Made by a program: the position numbers and the translations under genes
Shown here: positions 36,239-49,094 of the stretch, one piece after another
Layout of the letters: each line of letters begins with the position of its first letter
Position numbering within the stretch: position 1 is the stretch's first letter
The notes under the pieces: generated by a model
The model's input: the letters and a program-made list of their open reading frames with translations, nothing else
Databases searched by the model: none
What the model was told of the DNA's origin: nothing
Assembly (NCBI GenBank): GCA_026214975.1
Contig: CM047806.1
Span: 95,689,811-95,753,810, forward strand
Length of the DNA stretch: 64,000 bases
Source: Gentiana macrophylla
Lineage: Eukaryota; Streptophyta; Magnoliopsida; Gentianales; Gentianaceae
Direction of reading: 5' to 3'

Positions 36239-36367
36239 TTGAACTACTATCGAAATACTATCGGACCTCCTATCGGACCTCCTCGAAAAACTATCGGACC
36301 TCCTCGAAATACTATCGGACCTCCTCGGACCTCTTCGAAAAACACTATCGGACCTCCTCGAAAAACA
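36239..36367. repeat. Tandem repeat of CTATCGGACCTCCTCGAAA units
   Basis: About seven imperfect 12-20 bp units. A single-copy form (GAAATACTATCGGATCTACT) lies just to the left at about 36199, and a counterpart is present near 63135 in copia E. The array begins where integrase ends, at the border of the internal deletion. Confidence 0.8.
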
Positions 36368-37715
36368 CAGCATTTCTTGACTCCAGGACAACATTCACAT
36401 GTACATCTAGGATGTCAGATTTATGCACTAGAAATCTATATGCACTACTATTATTTGCATAACCGATAAATATGCAATCTATCATTTTAGGCCCAATCTT
36501 TATTTGTTTAGGTTTAGGCACTTCTACCTTTGCTAAAGACCCTCAACTTTCAAGTATTTGTAGCTTGGCTTATGGCCTTTCCACAACTCATATGGGGTCT
36601 TATCCATCTTTTTCAATGGAATTCTATTAAGAATGACATTTGCTGAGAGGATGGCTCCCCTCACAAGTTCTGAGGTAAACCCAAACTTATCAACATAGCA
36701 TTCATCATCTATTTTAGAGTGTGGTTCTTGCGTTCTGCAATACATTCGATTGAGGTGTATGTGGCGCAGTCGTTTGATGAATAATGCCAGATTGTGAACA
36801 TATTTCTTTAAACGGTGCATCATATTCACCAACTCTATCACTATGAACTTTTTTAATTCGTTTGCTAAGTTGAATTTCGACTTCATTCTTATAGTTTTGA
36901 AAAGCCTCAATTGCCTCACCTTTGCTACTTAGCAAATAGACATAACAGTATCTTGTACAATCATCGATAAATGTTACAATGTATTTTTTACCGCCTCTCG
37001 ATTGCACAAATTTTAAATCACACAAATCGGTATGAATTAAATCTAACGGTTTTGTGTTTCTTTCCACTGAAAGAAATGGTGCCTTAGTCATTTTAGCTTC
37101 GACACATATGTGGCATTTTTCAGTTTGATTAAACTTTAAATTAGGTAATAAATCTAAATTCATCATTCTACAAATTGATTTATTATTAACATGTCCTAAT
37201 CGATTATGCCATAAACAAGAAGACTCAAACAAGTAAGCAGAAGTAGATGCAATTTTATTAGCCTCATCGGGCACAACATTCTTAGGCACAATGACCAGTA
37301 CATTCAACTTAAACATACCCTCGGTGAGATACCCTCTACCGACGAACACTTCATTCTTAGTCAAAATGACCTTATCAGAACCAAACATCATCTTGAAACC
37401 AGCCTTGCTTAACATAGCACCAAAAACTAGATTCCTACGAATGTCAGGAACATGGAGAACATTGGTCAACGTTAGTTTCTTTCCTGAAGTCATCTTCAGA
37501 ATCACATTTCTTGTTCCATGAATGGTTGAGTGGGAAGAGTTACCCATCCATAGTTTCTCACCAGCTCCAACCCTATAGGTTGAGAACACTCCATGGTCAG
37601 CACAAACATGTCTTATGGCTCCAGTGTCCACAAACCACTGCGTTGGATTCCTCACAGCATTGCACTCTGTCCCAACAGTGCAAAGCATGTCATCATCACC
37701 ATCAGTTTCAGCCAT
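36368..37715 (-). pseudogene. Copia B protease and integrase, broken
   Basis: Protease motif WFVDTGAIRHVCADHG lies near 37620. The pre-integrase domain has HNRLGHVNNKSI and a CHICVEAK zinc end. Integrase catalytic positions appear in LIHTDLCD and VHSDRVGEY, but the frame changes near 36720, close to the expected glutamate. A further shifted frame reads KIGPKMIDCIFIGYA to about 36370, then stops at the tandem repeat. No RT follows. Confidence 0.85.
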
Positions 37716-38643
37716 ATGTGCCCTTCGCTGAAATGGCTTCTTTCCATGGCACTCACTTGCACGGTGCCCAAATTTGCCACAGTTGCGGCATTCACCATTG
37801 AATTTGTACGCAGTTGGTGGCTTCTTGGACGATTCACCAGTTTTCCTGGAAGATTGTCTTGTTTCTTCCTCTTCTGATTCTTGACCTCAGCAACATGAGC
37901 TTTGGCCTGTCCAACCTGCACAGAAAGTTTCTTTTCAGATCCTCTATTGTCCTCTTCTATACGGAGTCGGACAATCAGATCATCCATAGACATTTGCTTT
38001 CGCTTGTGTTTGAGATAACTTTTATATTCCTTCCATGACAAAGGTAGTTTTTCAATCACACAAGCTACTTGAAAATTTTCACTTATTATCGTGCCCTCTT
38101 CTAGAATTTCGGTTATAATGATTTGTAATTCCTCAACCTGTTTAATTACGGTTTTGGAATCGACCATCTTATAGTCCAGAAATTTACCTACTATTAATAT
38201 CTTAGCACCTGCATCCTCAGTTTTATATTTTTTATCAAAGGCAAGCCACGGTGCTTTAGCAGACTCAAACATACAATAGACACCATACAGAGTATTGTCT
38301 AACCGTTCAGAATGTAATTTTTGCACAAAAAATCACTATGCTTCCAACTTTCAAGAGCAAGAAAAGCGCTGTGTTCAATGTTTTCTAGAGGCACAACTGG
38401 TTGCTCTTTAGTGAGCATTTTGTCAAAGCCAAGCGTAGTCAGGTAGAACAGCATCTTTTGCTGCCAGCGCTTGAAATTTAGCCCGTTAAACTTCTTTGGA
38501 TTCTCTCCATGAGCAGAAGTTCCAGCCACAAAAACAGTAGACTGTGTCATAGTAGGCACAGTTATAGTTGATACTACATTCAGACTTGCAGTCGCCGTAG
38601 CATCATCAGTGGGTGTCAATAACGCATCATTAACAGTAGTCAT
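37716..38643 (-). pseudogene. Copia B gag, broken
   Basis: Starts MTTVNDALLTP and contains FNGLNFKRWQQKMLFYLTTL, a standard motif of plant copia gag. The next frame (38326-37652) holds EKLPLSWKEYKSYLKHKRK. A shifted frame near 37760 has the CCHC zinc knuckle CRNCGKFGHRASEC. Frame changes occur near 38310 and 37850. Confidence 0.85.
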
Positions 38644-40001
38644 TTATGTTCAAGAACAGAAGATAAACAATCAGATTCAGGTTCGTTTTCAACGAGACCA
38701 AACAAGATGAAGTTTACTGAATATCAAAAAATAACATTCAGTTTGATCAGAAAATAAAAAAAAATTGTTCAGAATACGAACTGAATATTTATTTTTTATT
38801 CCCATACAGATACTTTTCTGAGCATAGAAGGCTCTGAAAAATTTTGTCTTAAGATTTTTATACCCGTAGTATCGTATGCGAAATAAAATAAACAACCATA
38901 AAGAAGAAGAACAATTTCTTTATAATCTGAAACAAAATTACAAGTACAGTAATGAAAAATGAAATTACAAAACAGAAAGGTTATCTCTAAAATATTGAGG
39001 CGAGATGAACTATGTCCTTAAGACAAATTTGCTCCGGCATGTACCCACAGATTATGCAATTGCCTCCAAGGATTATTTAGTTTACCTTTTCAAGAGGGAG
39101 GTACTTCAACTCCTGAACAACTTCGAACTCTGACAGTGCTTCAGAAAAAACTCTTCAACTATTTATGCAGGATATGAGTATTTGTGTTGTAGTTCTATAT
39201 TTGTTTCCATTGCAGTAGAAGATCTTTATATAGGGAGGAAAACATCAGGTAGCTCCATCAGCCTTGAAGTGTATTGAAGGCAGGAGTTTCACTAGCAATA
39301 CTTTAACTTCATTAGTTGGAAGGAGTTTACTTAACTCCACTAACTCTCAGCATTATTGCCCAATAGTAGATGAAGAGACAGCTTAATCGAGCCTGTAATT
39401 GAATCGAATTACTTAGACTCTCAGCTCAAATCAGAAATGAGCTTGAATATTTATTTGAAAAAATCCAATGTAACTTTGTCCAAAAAATTAGTATTGCCTT
39501 AGGCTTAATTTCCCAAGCCCAAGACCAAGCCCACAGTCAACGGTCAAGGGGCTCTCAGCACGGGCGGGCGGCGGTGGCGCGAGCGCGTGTGGCGATTTTA
39601 GCAGAATGTCATCTAACAAAAACCATTCTAAACTCTCTCCCTTTCCTTGGAGCTTATACCATTTAACTAACTTTCCCACATAAATATTGAGAAAAGATTA
39701 GCACATTTCCCAATGTGGGATTAAAGAAGTTGAACTCTTCAACTTCCAAGTATCAACACATCAACTTCTTCAACTAACCAACTTCAAGCCTTAATTTCTC
39801 ATTCACCCGATATCCGAAATGAATGATTCAAAGACCTGTCTTCATCTACGTCACACGTAGATTTCAAAGTCATCATAAACTCTTGATAAACTGTACAAGA
39901 GTCTAACCAAAAACGGCTCTCAAAGTGGTTGTAAAAAATGATTAAAACATCATTTTAAAATGATTAAAAATCATTCTCTTTTCCTCTATTTTTCTCCAAA
40001 A
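38644..40001 (-). repeat. Copia B leader and 5' LTR
   Basis: 39556-40001 matches the left LTR. The LTR must reach further left, because a promoter-like CTATATAAAG lies on the minus strand at 39224-39233. I could not find the primer binding site or the exact inner LTR end between 38644 and 39200. There are no genes here. Confidence 0.6.
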
Positions 40002-40003
40002 GA

Positions 40004-40677
40004 TAGATTATGATGTTCTTTGTGATTTGGTACCTATGTATATCACACATGTTATTCTTGGCAAACCTTGGCAATACGATAGGCTAGTTCTTTATGATGG
40101 TTTTCTGAATAGGTATACGTTGATTCACAAGGACAAGAAAATCACACATGTTTCCTTGTCACCACAAGAAGCGCATGAGGAGCAACTTAGACTTACTCAA
40201 AGCCGCCAGGAAGTAAAGCTCAATGCGGGAGAATTAGTTGGACATGGTGCTAAATCTGTTGTGAATGGAGGGCAAAGGAAAGTTTGTCTCATTTCGTATC
40301 CACTTGTTCGGGTTCTATTTCATCATATTTGCAGGTTCTTGGGGAGATTTCACTTGGTGGCAAACCGGAGAACCATTTCATTGATCCAATTTCTAAGTAT
40401 GTTGCTGCCTATCCGACTACGCATTGCTATCGTTCTGTGGCTACTTTGCAGTGACTTCTTCGCCATTCTAGCACGTCGCGAAAGTACGTTGATGTTGCAT
40501 TGGTGATGCCTGACTCACTATCGACTCGAGCCTTCGATATGAGGTGATGTGTTCGTGTTCTATTTGATCCCGGTGACTCATTGGTGTCTTTTGGTGTTGT
40601 CCGAGCTTTGTGCATGATGATCCCTTTTACGACATCCTTTTGATTCGAGGTCAAATCCTTTTAGAGCCGGGAGGGAA
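40004..40677 (+). pseudogene. Ty3/gypsy fragment: protease tail joined to the element's 3' end
   Basis: Reads VPMYITHVILGKPWQYDRLV and a following DGFLNRYTLIHKDKKI, the C-terminal part of a gypsy aspartic protease. The rest of pol is missing. From about 40620 the sequence becomes the 3' end of such an element, with polypurine tract AGAGCCGGGAGGGAA at 40663-40677. Copia B's outer LTR end abuts its left side. Confidence 0.75.
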
Positions 40678-41050
40678 TGATGTGATTTCCATTGAAGAAA
40701 AACTTTAATAAATTTATTTATAATTTTTTTTATTTATTTTCAATTATTATTTTTGGGGGAAATTTATCCCACATTTCTTAGATAGCTTCTTTGCGTGGAG
40801 ATTGTAACCTATATAAGGCTTTAGGGGTTTCTTTCACAATACAACAAAAAAATTATTGAGTGAATTATTATAAAGCTTTCAAGTTTTTTGTGAGTATTAT
40901 TTAAGTAGAGTATTTGAATATGAACTTATCAAGGTTCTGAGCATACTTTGAGACATTCATATATGTCGGTCTGAGGCTGCAAGGGAGATGAGCAACTGTT
41001 GTACTACGGTGGTAGTACAGTCGGAAAAAAAAAACGGAGGAAAAGGGAGA
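40678..41050 (+). repeat. LTR of the gypsy fragment, right end unclear
   Basis: Begins TGATGTGATTTCC after the polypurine tract. A promoter-like CCTATATAAGGC lies near 40810. No second copy is in the window, so the right end is a guess. Confidence 0.55.
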
Positions 41051-41055
41051 CTATG

Positions 41056-41136
41056 TCTCAATGCTCTGATACCATGATAGATAAATGTGGAAAAGTATTT
41101 TCCATTGATTAATTGTGTTTACTAGTACTACTTATG

Positions 41137-41204
<68 letters not shown>

Positions 41205-41373
41205 TCTTAGAGAAGCTTCTAGATATAGGGTTACAATAATTACAGTAAATAATAAATACTAAATACAATAATCACAATATATAATATCTAAATATCCTAA
41301 AAAAAACACACATAAAGATTGTATTTATATTTTATTATCACAATTTGATCATTGTCTAAAGCAAAATACTACT
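41056..41373 (-). repeat. Minus-strand copia primer site and LTR piece, with (TA)n
   Basis: GCTCTGATACCATG at about 41060 is the reverse complement of a tRNA-Met primer site (TGGTATCAGAGC). The sequence to its right, starting TGATAGATAAATG, should be the LTR end. It holds a TA microsatellite of about 55 bases at 41145-41199. The far end is hidden by copia C. Confidence 0.5.
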
Positions 41374-41919
41374 TGTCAGTAAAGTGACTTAAACTCTACA
41401 TTTTTGGTGGAACCAATCTGAAGACTCAGCTGTGTGATGGACAGCTGAGAAGTGTATTCAATTCTGTGCATCAGTAGGGTGTGGAGTCTCATCGAGGCTT
41501 ACACATCGCAGTCTTGTCGGCAAGCAGGTTAAAGCTGCTCTTGAGTACTCGAATACACGCAGGTCCCACATCTGTTAATTTTGTTTATGTGAATGACTAC
41601 TGATGTCATTAAAAGGAGGACACGTGTAAGGGTATTTATGGTGCATCAGACAAAGATTCCTTGCGGCTAGGGTTTAAGGATTTGTGCCTATAAATACAGT
41701 TGTTGTCACATTGTCTGGGTGTGTGAAAATCTGTAACTCAGTGCATAATAATAAATATCTCTTTTCTACCTGTGGTTTTTTATCTCTCTCACTTTGAGAG
41801 AGGTTTTCCACGTTAAATCTGTGTTCTTCTTGTTTTCTGTTATCTCCTTTGATCATTTACGTTTGATTGCATCTGTTCTATTTCTTGCATCTGAAGTTAT
41901 CTCCATCAGTTTTACAACA
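41374..41919 (+). repeat. 5' LTR of copia C
   Basis: Matches 46131-46671. Contains CCTATAAATACAG near 41690, a TATA box. The primer site TGGTATCGAGAGGC follows at 41922. Confidence 0.92.
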
Positions 41920-42032
41920 AGTGGTATCGAGAGGCAGTTACGGAAAAAACAATCATCAGACGATCAACCGTCTTCACCAAGGCCTTGACAAGGTGCTAGG
42001 ATACGTGATAAAGTTGTGACTTTTAGCAAGAA

Positions 42033-42788
42033 AAGATGTCGATGGCGTGAAAGTCGATAAATTTCTGAGGAAGGAACAATTTTGGTCTGTGGCAAATCAA
42101 GATCGTGCCTTTGTTGAAACAACAGGGTTTGTGGAATCCTTTATCGACAAACCAAATCTGATCGTGATTTTGCGGTCACGGAAGAGAAAGCACATTCAAC
42201 CATCATGTTGTGCTTATCGATGATGTTATCACCGAGGTTGCCAAGGAAGACACGCAGACCAAGTTGTGGAAGAAGCTTGAAAGCCTTGTATATGACCAAG
42301 TCAGCGACCAACAAGTTGTTGTCGAAAGCAGAGGTTGTTCGATCTGAAGATGCATGAAGGAAGTCCACCGAGGAACATCTTGACCAGCTGAACACAATAT
42401 TACTTGATTTAAGGAATATTGATGTTAAAATTGAGGATGAAGATGCAGCCCTAATCATGTTGGTGTCATTACCGGCATCATATGAAAACTTTGTGCAGTC
42501 TTTCATAGTTGGAAACGATCTGATAGCTTTGGAGGATGTGAGGTGTGCCTTACATGCCAGGGAGCTTAGACACAAGGCTGTTGGGACAGACAGTCAGGCT
42601 GCTGGGCTAGTAGCTAGTAGCAATAGTGGAAAAGGATATGGACAGAAGAAGAAAAAGAAGTCAGGGTCCAAAGGTCCTAAGTATACTGATGTCTATAATT
42701 ATTGTAAGGAGCAGGGACATTGGAAGTCCAATTGTCCAAGGAAGAAGAAAGCAGCGGGAAGGCATTCAGCACAGAGCCTTAGCTCTTG
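42033..42788 (+). pseudogene. Copia C gag, broken
   Basis: The first 380 bases are shifted repeatedly. The open part (42457-42788) reads MLVSLPASYENFVQSFIVG, then a basic KKKKKSGSKG and a knuckle YNYCKEQGHWKSNCPRKKK. The first zinc-binding Cys of the usual C-x2-C-x4-H-x4-C is a Tyr here, which would abolish the knuckle. Confidence 0.8.
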
Positions 42789-42816
42789 AGCAATCTGATG
42801 AGGATCACGGTTCTAG

Positions 42817-45800
42817 TTGCGAGGGGATTCTACACACCACAATGATGTGTGGATACTTGATTCTGGAGCATCCTACCATATTTGTCCAAACAGGGAGTGG
42901 TTTTCTACCTATGAGCAGATGGATGGTGGTCAAATTTATATGGCCAACAGCAAGGTTTGTAAAGTTGTGGGAATTGGCTCAATAAAGTTAAGGACAGAGG
43001 ATGGTAAATTCTGTACACTGAAAGATGTAAAGGCATGTTCCACAGATGACCAAGAATTTGGTATCTCTCAGTGTACTGGACAGTAAGGGGTTCAATTTCA
43101 AGGGTGAAGGTGGACGGTGAATGTCTTCAAAGATTCGATTGTAGTCCTCAAAGGCATCAAGAGGAACCTTGTATATATTACAAGGATCTACTATATCGCC
43201 TTCTTCTTTGTTGCATCCTCAATAGATTCACTGATCTCAATGAGACTCAATGTGTGGCACATGAGACTAGGTCACATGGGTGAAAGGGTATCAGATTGAT
43301 TCTTTCTTCAAAGAGTTTTCTTGAGGATATAAGGTCAAGAATCGGACTTTTGTGAACATTGTGTGTTTGGGAAATTGCACGAAGTAAGTTCTCGGCAGGG
43401 TTGCACAACACAAAGGCATCACTTGATTATATCCATTGATTTCTTGGGGTCCATAAAAAGTTGAGTCATTGGGTGGTCACAGATATTTTGTGTCATTCAT
43501 AGATGACTATTCAAGGATGACTTGGGTGGTGATGATGAAGAACAAAAGTGATGCATTCGGTAACTTCAAGCGTGGAAGGCCCTAGTGGAGAATCAGTTAG
43601 GCAAGAAAATCAAGAAGCTTCGTATAGATAATGGTGCGAATTCTGCTGGATGGATTTTGATTCATTTTGTGCAGCTGAGGATATTGCCAGACATCATACT
43701 GTAAGGAATACACCTCGCAGAGAATGGTGTAGGTGAAAGGATGAATCAAACTCTACTGGAGAGGGCAAGATGTATGCTTTCTCAAGTTTGGTTTATCAAG
43801 GAGATTTTGGGTAGAGGTTTGTAAAAGCGATTTTGCTACTTAATCAACAGGAGTCCTCACACAGGATCAATCTCAAGACACCATTTGAGATGTGGTCGAG
43901 CAAGCCCCTGTGACTACTCGATTCTAAGGGTTTTGGAAGTACAGCTTACTATCATGTTATTGAAGGGAAGTTGGAGCCAAGAGCCAAGAAGGGAGTGTTT
44001 GTGGGGTATGGTGATGGAGTGAAGGGAAATAGAATTTGGTCATCAGTAGAGTCTAGAGTAATCCTCAGCAGGGATGTTGTGTTTGATGAAAATTCTATGT
44101 TAAACTCATCAGTGGGGAGGTCTCATGAATCAAACCGATCTTTGAATCTGATAGTGTTGAGAAGCAGGTGGAGCTTCAGTGGAGTCTCTTGATATGCAAC
44201 AATCGGTGGATCCAAATCAACACTATCTTGATCTGGATAATGAACGAGAATTTGATCCAAGCGACCCTAACGAGACTTGGTGGGCGTCATACAAACATTA
44301 ATCAAGAGAGTCTATTTGCCAAACAGAACTAGAAGATCTAATGTTGGGATACCTCCAGGAGATATGGGTATGATGATTTGGTGGATATGCACTCCAAGTT
44401 GCGAGAAGAAGTAGAGGTTGCTTAACCTACTACTTACAGGAAGCGATGACATGTGCTGAAGCATCTCGGTGGCATCTTTGCCATGGGAGATGAAATGGAG
44501 TCATTGTTGAAGAATCGAGACTTGGGAATTGGTCAAGCGCCCTCTTGACAAGGGAGTTGTGACTTGTAAATGGATTTTCAAGAAAAGGAAGGAATAACTA
44601 AGCGCGAAGGGGGTCGTATAAGGCACGTTTGGTTGCAAGAGGATTCAATCAAAGTGAAGGGGTTGACTTTGATGAAATATTTTCACCAGTGGTCAGACAC
44701 AATTCAATCAGGGTGTTACTAGCAATGGTGGCACAGCAGGATCTGGAACTTGAGCAATTAGATGTGAAGACTGCTTTTTACATGGTGAGGTGGATAAGGA
44801 GATATACATGACACGACCTAAGGGTTTTCAAGTTCCTAGCAAAGAAAATTATGTTTGCAAGTTGAAGAAATCATTGTACGGTTTGAAGCAAGCTCCAAGG
44901 CAGTGGTATAAAAGGTTTGACAATTTTATGCTTCAGCAGGGTTACAACAGAAGTCCATATGACTGTTGTGTTTACTACAGTCTGCTGAAAGATGGATCAT
45001 ATATCTACCTTGTCTTGTATGTGGATGACATGTTGATTGCTGCTGCAAGGAAGTCTGATGTTCAAAATCTGAAGAAACTTCTCAGTGCTGAATTTGAAAT
45101 GAAGGATTTGGGTGCAGCCAAGAAAATCTTGGGGTTGGAGATCTGGAGAGATAGAAGTCAAAAGAAATTGTTCTTGTCTCGGCGAGGTTATTATGTGCGA
45201 AGATATTGGCCAAGTTTGGGATGTCTCTTTGCCAAAACCAATAGATACTCTCTATGGCATCAAATGTTCATTTGTATGTTTATGCTTCTGACCAAGAAGA
45301 GAAGGAGTATATGTCAAAAGTTCCCTATGCTAGTGCAGTTGGCAGTCTGATGTATGCCATGGTATGCACTAGGCCTGATTTGGCTTAGGCAGTCAGTGTT
45401 ATCAGCAGGTTTATGGCTCAACCTAGAAAAGAACACTGAAAAATTTGTTAAAAGGATATTCGGTACTTGAGAGGTACGGTGATGTTGGTCTCATTTATGG
45501 AGGTGATATCTTGGTATGGTCACGAGTTTCTTGTGATCGATTATGCAGTGATGTTGTGATGAGGAAATCAATGACTGGTTAAGTGTTTACATTGGGAAAT
45601 GCAGTGGTCAGCTGGAAAGCTACTCTTCAGGCTACAGTAGCCTTATCAACAACTGAAGCAGAATATATGGCTCTTACTGAAGCAGCTAAAGAGGGCATAT
45701 GGTTGAAGGGGCTAGTCAGTGATTGGGGGTTGCATCAGGATCAGGCTGAAATATATTGTGATAGTCTAAGTGCAATATGTTTAGCCAAGGATCAGGTTCA

Positions 45801-45900
45801 TCATGAGAGAACCAAGCATATTGATGTCAGGTATCATTTCTTGAGGAATGAGAAGAGGGTTGTGGTGAAGAAGATTGGCACAAAGGAGAATCCTTGATAT
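42817..45900 (+). pseudogene. Copia C pol (PR-IN-RT-RH), broken
   Basis: Protease WILDSGASYHICPNREW lies near 42850. Integrase (43250-43930) is fragmented and recognised only in pieces such as MRLGHMGERVSD. RT (44629-45350) has ARGFNQSEGVDFDEIFSPVV, LKKSLYGLKQAPRQWYKRFD and the catalytic LYVDDMLIAA. RNase H (45583-45897) has STTEAEYMALTEAAKE and KHIDVRYHFLRNE. Frames change at least six times. Confidence 0.87.
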
Positions 45901-46130
45901 GTTCACTAAACCAGATTCAAAGCAGAGTAAGTTTGACTTTGTCTGCGGACTTACTTGAATATTGAGCTTATAACTGCATTTGGAAACTCTCGTGAGGCGA
46001 TCGGTGGAGTGGATCTTTGTGGAGATAGTGCGGTACAAGTACATCCGGCATTGTGAATGCATCTGGTACAAGTACATCTGGTTATGCAATCTGTTTGACT
46101 CTAGGGAGAGTTGAAGTAAAGGTGGAGATT

Positions 46131-46671
46131 TGTCAGTAAAGTGACTTAAACTCTACATTTTTGGTGGAACCAATCTGAAGACTCAACTATGTGATGGATA
46201 GCTGAGAAGTGTATTCAATTCTGTGCATCAGTAGGGTGTGGAGTCTACTGAGGCTTCTGTCAGCAGGGTACTGTCAGCAGGATTAAAGCCTGCTAAGTAC
46301 TAGAATACAGCAGGGTCCCACATCTGTTAATTATGTTGTGTGACAGCTATACAGTGTCATTAAAAGGAGGACACGTGTAGGGGTATTTATGGTGCATCAG
46401 ACAAAGATTTCTTGCGGCTAGGGTTTAGGGATTTGTGCCTATAAATACAGTTGTTGTCACATTGTCTGGGTGTGTGAAAATCTGTAACTCAGTGCATAAT
46501 AATAAATATCTCTTTTCTGCCTGTGGTTTTTTATCTCTCTCACTTTGAGATGGGTTTTCCACGTTAAATCTGCGTTCTTCTTGTTTTCTGTTATCTCCTT
46601 CGATCATTTACGTTTGATTGCATCTTTTTCTATTTCTTGCATCTGAAGTTATCTCCATCAGTTTTATAACA
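46131..46671 (+). repeat. 3' LTR of copia C
   Basis: Pairs with 41374-41919. AAAGGTGGAGATT before it is the polypurine tract. Confidence 0.92.
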
Positions 46672-47677
46672 CTACATGTACAAATGTGTAAAGCAAATAA
46701 ATACAATAGAAACCTATATAGCAGAGCATATCTAATAGATTCACCCATGTGCATTTGAATTTAAAAAGATAAGTATGAGTATAATACAATGGAGAAACTA
46801 CCGAGAATATAAGGATTTTATATTTACATTTCTGAAATAATTTATATGCGTATTCGATGAATCAGGTTAACAAACAATAGAATGTCATAAATCAAAGATT
46901 TTTTATGTTATGTTAAAAACCGTAGGGTTTTTATTTTTTTATTTTTAGGAAAGTTAAAAACCATAGTTTAATGGGTTGTGTACATTTAAAAACAGCTGTA
47001 AATTTTGATAACAGGAGAATAAAGTCCACCAAAAAGTTGTATAACAGTACAAAAAGAATCCCACATACAAAGCATAATCACATCTATGCGCAAAATTGCA
47101 AAAAGACACTGTACTATAATACATATGGAATCCCACAGATAAAGCATAATGACATCTATGCAAGAGACATTGTACTATAATTCATATGGAATCCAACAGA
47201 TAAAGAATAATCACATGTATAAGCAAAGTTTGCAAAAAAGTGCTATAAACCAAGAGCCATAAGACACCCCAAACAACAACAACAAAAATGGAGCTGAATT
47301 GAGGCATTTCCATAAACTTTTCATCCCCCCCTCCGTTCGCCGGTTGTCTTCATCAGGGCTGGCCCTCAAATTTTCAGGACCTTTGGTGACTTTGCCGAAA
47401 GAGATCTTTTAGTTAGAAGGATTTTTTTCTTCTCGAAAACATACTAAAAAATATTACTTCAACATCGTGCTTCGAAGATCTGTAGATATAAATTTCAAAT
47501 TTATTGACAGCTACAAAACATACCTACAAAATAGTAATTCAACAAACACATTATAGAGGCCCTGGATTTTATTTTATTTTATTTATTGGTCATTAGGTCT
47601 TTAATTAATACACACTACAGGGCCTTGATTTTATTTTATTTTTTGCTCACTGGGCCTTTATCAATTCAATATATTTT
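46672..47677. repeat. Noncoding stretch with a 60-70 bp tandem repeat
   Basis: Three imperfect units beginning AATCCCACA lie at about 47056-47245. A second small duplication around GGATTTTATTTTATTTTATT lies at 47552-47650. GGGCTGGCCCTC near 47357 looks like a transposon end but no partner was found. No gene. Confidence 0.6.
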
Positions 47678-47751
47678 GGGGGGTTCTATCGGCAGATCAC
47701 TTATTACTTCTGACATCTTTTTACTCTTGACACAACAAAATATTACTTTCA

Positions 47752-48915
47752 CCTGGGGGTGGCATCGGGTCGGGTCCCATCCCATAACCCTTCAACCCAA
47801 ATCCCAACCCGATAAGATTTGGGAAACCATTTTGCTCCCCGTCCCCAAACCCAATAGGTGTCGGGACCCGACGATCGGGAATCCCGGATATTCGGGGTCG
47901 GATCGGGTAGGGAATAAATATCCCATAAAATGTTGGTTAACAAACAATTTGATTTAGGTTTAAATTTCTAGATGCAAGACCTAATTCCATTCAAGATAAT
48001 CACAGTAGCAAGTTCAGTCCCATAAACTTGAGCAATGCGATTTCACTTTCTAGAAAAAACAAATTCTCAAAACCAGACTCTAATCCAGAATGTCTATTAA
48101 CAGAAGCAAAACTGATGCAATATTGAACTCAAAATCACATAGTAACAATTATTTTGTCTAGATAAAATCACACAAACAATTCATGCAAGATTCGAATCAA
48201 TCTGAGGAGGAGGCATGATTTTCCAACACTTTAATCTCCGATCAAGCTTGAACAAGTAGTTACTACAATAGGGAACAATAACATGCAAATCAATGTTACT
48301 GCTTGTGCGTTCAAAATGAAGAAAACACTAATATAAACAATAAAATTCCAAAATCACTAGGGATAATATCCAATATGACATTAGATTAAGCCAAGAAATT
48401 ACCACCAAGCAGAGGGGCAGGATACAAGGTTGATCAAAGTGTTTATTTTATATTTTTTAATGAATATAGGTTGAAAGTTTGTAACAGAAAAGGTTTTGCA
48501 TTTTTTATGGTAATAGAATAGATGCAGAAAGTATAAATAAAATGAAACAGTTTGAAAGATAGTAAAATATTATCAAAGGAATTGAATTACTATCACAAAT
48601 CCAAGGAGAATTTAAGACAAGAATCAAACAAATTTTCTCTATTTTGCAATAAATGTGTATCAATACATAAATAAAGAATAAATATTTTTTAGGAAAAAAT
48701 AATAAATAAATATATTAAAAACAATTAATTTAGTAGGGTCGGGATCGGGACCCGTCGGGATTCAAAAATCATACCAGGATATATTCCCGGCCTCGTTCGG
48801 GAAGGGAGAAAACCCAACAAATTCGGGTCGGGAAAAACATGGGTCGGGAAAATTCGGATTGGGAGAGGGATGGGAACCGGGTAGGGTCGGGTTTTAAGGG
48901 ATTTTTGGCCAGCCC
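47752..48915. mobile_element. Non-autonomous hAT element (1164 bp)
   Basis: Flanked by a perfect 8-bp duplication TACTTTCA (47744-47751 and 48916-48923). The ends are related (CCTGGGGGTGGC left, GGGCTGGCC right, reverse-complemented). Both subterminal regions are full of GGGTCGGG or its complement. No transposase ORF. 8-bp duplications are the hAT hallmark. Confidence 0.75.
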
Positions 48916-49094
48916 TACTTTCACCACCACAAGAATATTTTTATTATTTTTTTAATTCAAACACCACAAAAAAATGACAGATTCACTTGTTACACTACAA
49001 CTTTTAAAAAACACTATTAAGTCCAATACTTTATAAAACTAATAAAACTAATGAATAAACCCACAACACACCATCTTCATCCAACACCGCAACC

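Larger units (their letters stand above)
35650..40001 (-). mobile_element. Copia element B, minus strand, internally deleted
   Basis: LTR-like sequence at both ends (35650-36090 and about 39556-40001 match), with gag and pol reading right to left. Gag, protease and integrase are present. Reverse transcriptase and RNase H are absent, and a short tandem repeat sits at the deletion point. The left LTR is truncated at about 35650, so no target duplication can be shown. A related element starts near 62810. Confidence 0.85.
41374..46671 (+). mobile_element. Tork-like Ty1/copia element C (5298 bp)
   Basis: Two LTRs starting TGTCAGTAAAG and ending ...AACA, gag and pol between them, all in one orientation. 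Flanks CTACT (41369) and CTACA (46672) fit a 5-bp duplication with one mismatch. The protease and gag style (ILDSGASYHICPNREWFSTY) suggests the Tork lineage. Every ORF is broken. Confidence 0.9.

Noticed and set aside
41145..41199. (TA)n tract as a possible origin or matrix site
   Set aside because: An ordinary microsatellite in an LTR; nothing supports a function.
47586..47957. 123-codon ORF over the left end of the hAT element
   Set aside because: Spans the transposon border and is made of GGGTCGGG-type repeats; no protein similarity.
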